Source of the DNA: Calditrichaceae bacterium
Lineage (GTDB): Bacteria > Calditrichota > Calditrichia > Calditrichales > Calditrichaceae
DNA length: 8,699 bases
Reading direction: 5' to 3'
Assembly: GCA_030622395.1 (NCBI GenBank)
Contig: JAUXGF010000088.1
Span: 1-8,699 of the forward strand
Under the pieces are notes generated by a model. The model was not told where the DNA came from. It did not search any database and was given only the letters and a program-made list of their open reading frames with translations. The position numbers and the translations under genes are program-made. Shown here one piece after another: positions 4,876 to 8,699 of this stretch; positions within the stretch are counted from its first letter, which is position 1; each line of letters starts with the position of its first letter.

Positions 4876-7068
4876 TTAACGAATTAATACAAGTTTTATC
4901 GCCGTCTGTTTAGCGCCGGTTTGGTAACGACAAAAATAAATGCCGCTGGATACATTATTATTTAAATTGTCTTTGCCGTTCCAGCATACTTCATAAACGC
5001 CCGCTTTCATCTTATCATTAATTAACTTTTTAACCAACCTGCCCGAAATATCATAAACATTAATTTTAACGATAGACGCAGCGCCCTCTTGCGGAACAAC
5101 GTATTTTATTTTTGTCCCCGGGTTGAATGGGTTAGGATAATTTGAAACTAAAATTGGGTTAAATGGCTGGACGGCATATTCATCATCAACTCCGCTGTAT
5201 GCATCTAAATAATTTAAAACCTCGTCGAAAAAAGCCTGGCGGTTAGTATCATCCGTTAATAATTCCAGGGGGAAACCTGTAAAAACTAATTTTGAAGCCG
5301 TTGTTGAAGATCCAAAATATCCGGAGTAAAAAATTCCGGCGGTCTGCCCATCATTATATTTGAATATTACTTCCGTATTTTCCTGAGGGATCAAAATGTC
5401 ACAGGCAGGATTTATCCCCAAAGGGTTACAGATTTCCGCCTGCAATGTTTGGGCTGTATTTTCTACTATTAATGTATTTGATGAATCGGCTTGAAATTGA
5501 ACTTTTAAATAATCTTTAAGAAATAATGTATCATTTTTTGTATATAAATCCGCAGCTATTTCAGAGCCGCAAATAAATAAATTACCGCCTTGTTCAAGAT
5601 AATTCCGAATGGATAATTTTTCATCCAAAGAAAGCGCGTCTGTTTCTCCTGCATCGTCGCCGGTAAAATAAACAACATTCTTATAATCCGATAACGAAAC
5701 CCGCCCCGAAGCAACCGCATCATCAGCGCAGCTATTTAAAGCAAACCCCTCGTCAATCAGCATTGCCGCATAAGTGGATACAAAATCATGACGGACTTCC
5801 TGCCAGTATCCGTTGGTTTTGTCAAAACCATCCACAATTAAAAAATCAGCGCCGGATTCGGAAAGCTTAACAACATACGCGTTTGAAAAATCAGAATAAT
5901 TTTTTAAGGCGGAATTATCATAAGCCCGCAGTTTCACATACAAAGGATAGGTATAACCATAGCCGCTTTCAAACCAGGTAGTGTCTTCAATGCCGAGAGA
6001 ATTAGAAATAATGTCATACCGTTGGTAAGTGGTTCCATTTAGACTATAATAAAAGTCGTAACCGGCGATATCCGTGGAATCATTTTTAAGCCAATTTAAG
6101 CGCCAATCCCCTTGCGCATCCCCTGTATAGCTGGTAATTACCGGCTTAGCCGGCGGATAAATATCCTGTTTTTCAACTTCAACATTTTTCCAATACTCTA
6201 TGTGATTATCCCGCGTATCTTCTATAAATACTTTAATTTTATATTTGCCCGGACTATAAAACCTGGTATCCCAATAACCGTTAGCCGTTATTGAATTTGT
6301 TAAAATATATAAATATGTGGATAGATCGCTCCCCGGAAAGTAAACATTAGTTACAAAGGAATTATCAGGCTTATTATCAAATTGATACGGCGTGTGAGGC
6401 TCGGATAAAGCGATTGTCCCGGTTGAATCATAAATTTGATAACCTGCAATGTAAACACCGTTATTGGTTCCGTACGTACCGTTGTCTGTTTTATCATATA
6501 ACCGCGCCACTATATCGACCAAACCGCTGACTTTACCGCTTTGGAATTCAGTTGTTGTTCCGTCTACGTAAAACTTAACATAACCTACAATAGGATCATA
6601 AGGATCATTAAGCGGGGTCATTCCATCGGGGCGCAGAGCATTTATTTCACTACCCACATCACCGTCTGTCAAATGGATATGGTTTTTGTAGTTCGTGTAT
6701 CCAATAATTGTTTCATACGCTGTTACATAATCGTCAATATTAATATCCGTCCTCGGCGTAACATGAACATAAGCGTATCTCCCGACACGAATATAAGCGT
6801 TGCTGCCTGTGCGGAAAAGGCTTTTTACCTGTCCGCTGATTATGGAATACACTTCATTCCCTTCCGCAAGGTCAATATCAATACCATTATGAAAATGATC
6901 TATGTCTATACTCCCGGAAGGTCTGTTTTCACAAAATGTGCCGTTAATGCCGTGCTGCTGGTCGAAAGGCTTACAGGGCCAGTTATAACCGGCGAATAAT
7001 TCCGTTGTTAAAATTGATCCGATAATTATTATTAAATTTATACATTTACTCATTTTGCTGTTATCCAT
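4876..7068 (-). CDS. Secreted M23 peptidase-like protein with Fn3 and amidotransferase-fold domains and T9SS tail
   Basis: Predicted 730 residues from the ATG at 7068. The frame is open to a GTG at 7140, but that extension is hydrophobic and unlike a signal peptide, and would put the start only 18 bases after the upstream stop; ATG 7053 is another option. Residues 1-26 form a signal peptide (NLIIIIGSIL core, cleavage near LFA/GYN). Residues about 28-160 match an M23/LytM zinc endopeptidase: HNGID (H60, D64), YVHV (H102) and HIHL (H130, H132) correspond to the metal and catalytic ligands. Then come a beta-rich region (about 165-300), an Fn3-like domain (about 305-400), and an alpha/beta domain (about 408-622, starting FLIVDGFDKTNG, with YFTGDD and LEQGGNLFICGSE) that resembles the glutamine-amidotransferase-like domains of Bacteroidota surface proteins. 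The T9SS type A domain occupies about 637-730 (NYPNPFNP at 643-650). Likely exported across the outer membrane; peptidoglycan cleavage is plausible but unproven. Confidence 0.87.
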   Translation of the reverse strand: MDNSKMSKCINLIIIIGSILTTELFAGYNWPCKPFDQQHGINGTFCENRPSGSIDIDHFHNGIDIDLAEGNEVYSIISGQVKSLFRTGSNAYIRVGRYAYVHVTPRTDINIDDYVTAYETIIGYTNYKNHIHLTDGDVGSEINALRPDGMTPLNDPYDPIVGYVKFYVDGTTTEFQSGKVSGLVDIVARLYDKTDNGTYGTNNGVYIAGYQIYDSTGTIALSEPHTPYQFDNKPDNSFVTNVYFPGSDLSTYLYILTNSITANGYWDTRFYSPGKYKIKVFIEDTRDNHIEYWKNVEVEKQDIYPPAKPVITSYTGDAQGDWRLNWLKNDSTDIAGYDFYYSLNGTTYQRYDIISNSLGIEDTTWFESGYGYTYPLYVKLRAYDNSALKNYSDFSNAYVVKLSESGADFLIVDGFDKTNGYWQEVRHDFVSTYAAMLIDEGFALNSCADDAVASGRVSLSDYKNVVYFTGDDAGETDALSLDEKLSIRNYLEQGGNLFICGSEIAADLYTKNDTLFLKDYLKVQFQADSSNTLIVENTAQTLQAEICNPLGINPACDILIPQENTEVIFKYNDGQTAGIFYSGYFGSSTTASKLVFTGFPLELLTDDTNRQAFFDEVLNYLDAYSGVDDEYAVQPFNPILVSNYPNPFNPGTKIKYVVPQEGAASIVKINVYDISGRLVKKLINDKMKAGVYEVCWNGKDNLNNNVSSGIYFCRYQTGAKQTAIKLVLIR

Positions 7069-7158
7069 ATTTAATTGTATAGTCAAGAATGGTCGGGTGT
7101 TGCAGATTAAGATTTTAACCACTAATTCACAAATATACACGAAAAAACTTTTCTATCA

Positions 7159-8298
7159 TTAATCTCGTCCCACTACAGAGTAACCTTTTTTATATCCGAT
7201 AAAATAACGACCGTTCTTTTCAAGTTTAAACGAATTTGGCAAATATTTTTTCTGATTCATTTTATAACTGTTTAACAAATTACTATTCAGATCAATAAAT
7301 TCAATCTCAGCCTCATTAAAATATAGTTTACCCTTTGAATATTTGGGCGTTCCTTTTACAGCGGCTATTATACCCCGGTCAGAATAAATCATGGATTCAT
7401 AAATTTGGGATGTATTAGCAATCTGCCGTGTCCAGTCAATTTTCTTTGATTTTAGATTGATTGTTTTTAACCCGCGTTTACACATTAATAGGCATTTATC
7501 TTCATCAATAAAAACCACCTTGCGAAACGAACCTTCGCTTTGCAGGATTTTTTCTCCATTTGAGTTTATTATTACCGTTTGAGGAGGTTTATCTGAAAAC
7601 TCTAAAGGCGTATTCAATAACATTAAAACAAAATATTTTCCCTGGTGATCAACGGAGAAGTTAGACAGTATATAATTATCGAAATGTGCAGTCGTGATAA
7701 TTTCACCGTCCGTTTTCATTTTCACTAAAACCGTTCTAAAAGAAGATTTCTTATCCGGCATTGGTTGACTGAATGCAGTTAACAATTCATTTTGTTTATC
7801 ATTAAATTCAGCGAAATATGTGTTTTCATTGCAAAATTCAAAATCAGAAATTGCCTTTTTATGCCATATAATCTGCCCTGCAAAACTCCGGCAGCTTATT
7901 TTACCCGTTAAATCAATCAAAAAAAGCCGTTCGTTTTTGCTATCAATCAACACAATTGGGATGGGAAGATCGTAATCCCAATCTATTTCAAACCGGTTTA
8001 TTAAACTGCCCGAATGAGTATACAGGTTATAAACCAATTTTTCCTTTTCCTGAAATTGAGATAGTATAACAGAGCCTGTTCGATCTGTTTTTACTAAATC
8101 GATTGATTGAATTGGAATTAGCTGCGACGCTTGTACTTTGTTGTTAATAATTGGTAAAGATTGTTTTGAAAGAAGCCAGCCCTGACATTCCCCATCAACA
8201 GAAGTTGATTGAATTAAGCTAATTTTCTGCCGCTGGGCAAATATATAATTAATTTGGATAATACAGGTTAATATGATTAAAATAAATTTAATCCGCAT
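7159..8298 (-). CDS. Secreted beta-propeller-like protein of unknown function
   Basis: Predicted 379 residues. An in-frame ATG lies at 8310, but the bases GGAG just inside it form an ideal ribosome site 6 bases before the ATG at 8298, which also gives a cleaner signal peptide (MRIK, hydrophobic FILIILTCIIQINYIF, cleavage near FA/Q at 21-22). The mature part has recurring four-strand-like units with turns such as HSGSLINRFEI, LTGKISCRSFAGQIIWHKK, TDGEIITTAHF, SNGEKILQSEG and LNSNLLNSYKM, about 45-60 residues apart. This pattern suggests a WD40/PQQ-like propeller, although no strict family motif is visible. There is no T9SS tail and no membrane segment beyond the signal, so it is probably periplasmic or a soluble exported protein. 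It precedes the M23-T9SS gene on the same strand with a gap of about 90 bases and may be co-transcribed with it. I do not recognise a specific family. Confidence 0.78.
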   Translation of the reverse strand: MRIKFILIILTCIIQINYIFAQRQKISLIQSTSVDGECQGWLLSKQSLPIINNKVQASQLIPIQSIDLVKTDRTGSVILSQFQEKEKLVYNLYTHSGSLINRFEIDWDYDLPIPIVLIDSKNERLFLIDLTGKISCRSFAGQIIWHKKAISDFEFCNENTYFAEFNDKQNELLTAFSQPMPDKKSSFRTVLVKMKTDGEIITTAHFDNYILSNFSVDHQGKYFVLMLLNTPLEFSDKPPQTVIINSNGEKILQSEGSFRKVVFIDEDKCLLMCKRGLKTINLKSKKIDWTRQIANTSQIYESMIYSDRGIIAAVKGTPKYSKGKLYFNEAEIEFIDLNSNLLNSYKMNQKKYLPNSFKLEKNGRYFIGYKKGYSVVGRD

Positions 8299-8547
8299 TT
8301 TATACTCCATTTTAAATCTTTCTTAATTGCACATTTTAATCGGGCCGTTCTAAATCAAAAAGAACCCCGGGCGGTCAGCCGTCAACTCAAAATTTCATAC
8401 CGCCCCAGGCGCCCCACGGGGACTCCTGTGGAGTGGGGAATGGGGCTTCCTATTGTTGAGGGGGGGTATCTTTTACTATAAACATTTCGTCCCGCTGGAA
8501 CTAAAGAATTATCCGGCTTAACGTTGGTGAACCATAATTTCTCCCTC
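8299..8547. other. Non-coding region with GC-rich palindromes upstream of the propeller gene
   Basis: No credible gene. An AT-rich stretch next to the propeller start is followed by GC-rich inverted repeats: GGGCGGT (8369-8375) with ACCGCCC (8399-8405), and ACTCC-TGT-GGAGT (8422-8434) framed by CCCC (8412-8415) and GGGG (8435-8438). A run of seven G lies at 8460-8466. It must hold the promoter of the minus-strand pair, but I see no convincing one. Confidence 0.6.
8411..8446. repeat. GC-rich nested palindrome
   Basis: ACTCC (8422-8426), a TGT loop and GGAGT (8430-8434) form a perfect short hairpin. Outside it GCCCC at 8411-8415 can pair with GGGG at 8435-8438 or with GGGGC at 8442-8446. Its composition contrasts with the surrounding sequence, and it resembles short palindromic genome repeats rather than a terminator, as no T tract follows on either strand. 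Confidence 0.55.
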
Positions 8548-8699
8548 GTATCAGAGTTAAGCGAAGCGGTCTCTGATACACACGGGGGAATTGTTCCGGC
8601 AGGCGTAAGGACGAAGCGTTTCAGAGGCGATGATATTGAAATAAAAGATGTAAGTGTGAAGCATTTCAGGCAACGTCGTCACGTATCAGAGACCGCTTC
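8548..8699 (+). repeat. Hairpin-ended dispersed repeat element, copy 2 (truncated by the window end)
   Basis: The left hairpin (8548-8579) has arms GTATCAGAG and CTCTGATAC around a 14-base loop. The core 8580-8682 contains two related 20-base stretches beginning GTAAG at 8605 and 8650, 45 bases apart. The right end 8683-8699 reads GTATCAGAGACCGCTTC, which is exactly the reverse complement of the last 17 bases of the left hairpin, so the element is bounded by inverted copies of the hairpin and should end near 8714. It is the inverted counterpart of 2046-2217. Confidence 0.85.

Noticed and set aside
6541..6999. A 152-codon plus-strand open frame
   Set aside because: Antisense to the conserved M23 domain of the minus-strand gene; the peptide is Ile/Val/Arg-rich without motifs.
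7069..7140. N-terminal extension of the M23-T9SS protein to a GTG at 7140
   Set aside because: It would place hydrophobic, cysteine-containing sequence before a good signal peptide and lacks a ribosome site.

Overview
The window looks like a piece of chromosome from a Gram-negative bacterium of the FCB superphylum (Bacteroidota / Ignavibacteriota / Calditrichota-like lineages). Two predicted secreted proteins end in a type IX secretion (T9SS) sorting domain with the NYPNPFNP signature, and an lpxH gene points to a lipid A outer membrane. Base composition is moderate in most genes but drops sharply between about 3000 and 4280. The exact phylum cannot be fixed from this window.

Layout. Positions 21-1685 (+) encode a secreted FG-GAP/VCBS-like repeat protein with a T9SS tail, followed by a textbook intrinsic terminator (1702-1738). 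Positions 1740-2263, between convergent gene ends, hold no credible gene but are packed with repeats: an 8-bp-period array, three ~40-bp units each headed by a CCCGA...TCGGG palindrome, and a 172-bp hairpin-ended dispersed element (2046-2217). lpxH is at 2264-2992 (-). An AT-rich island follows: a long intergenic stretch, then an overlapping two-gene cassette of DUF4160 and DUF2442 proteins (3486-4003, +), a pairing often regarded as toxin-antitoxin-like. A DJ-1/PfpI family protein (4288-4842, +) converges on a minus-strand pair: a secreted beta-propeller-like protein (7159-8298) followed by a large secreted M23-peptidase / Fn3 / amidotransferase-fold / T9SS protein (4876-7068). The right end (8299-8699) is non-coding: GC-rich palindromes and a second, inverted copy of the hairpin-ended element, cut off by the window edge.

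How it fits together. The coding content is mostly cell-envelope and secretome biology: lipid A synthesis, T9SS cargo and a possible cell-wall hydrolase. The DUF4160/DUF2442 cassette stands out by composition and may be acquired. The most unusual content is the mosaic of short palindromic repeats, especially the inverted element pair at 2046-2217 and 8548-8699, whose ends are themselves hairpins and one of whose terminal hairpins has had part of its loop and stem replaced by a different palindrome family. No CRISPR array, tRNA, rRNA or transposase gene was recognised.
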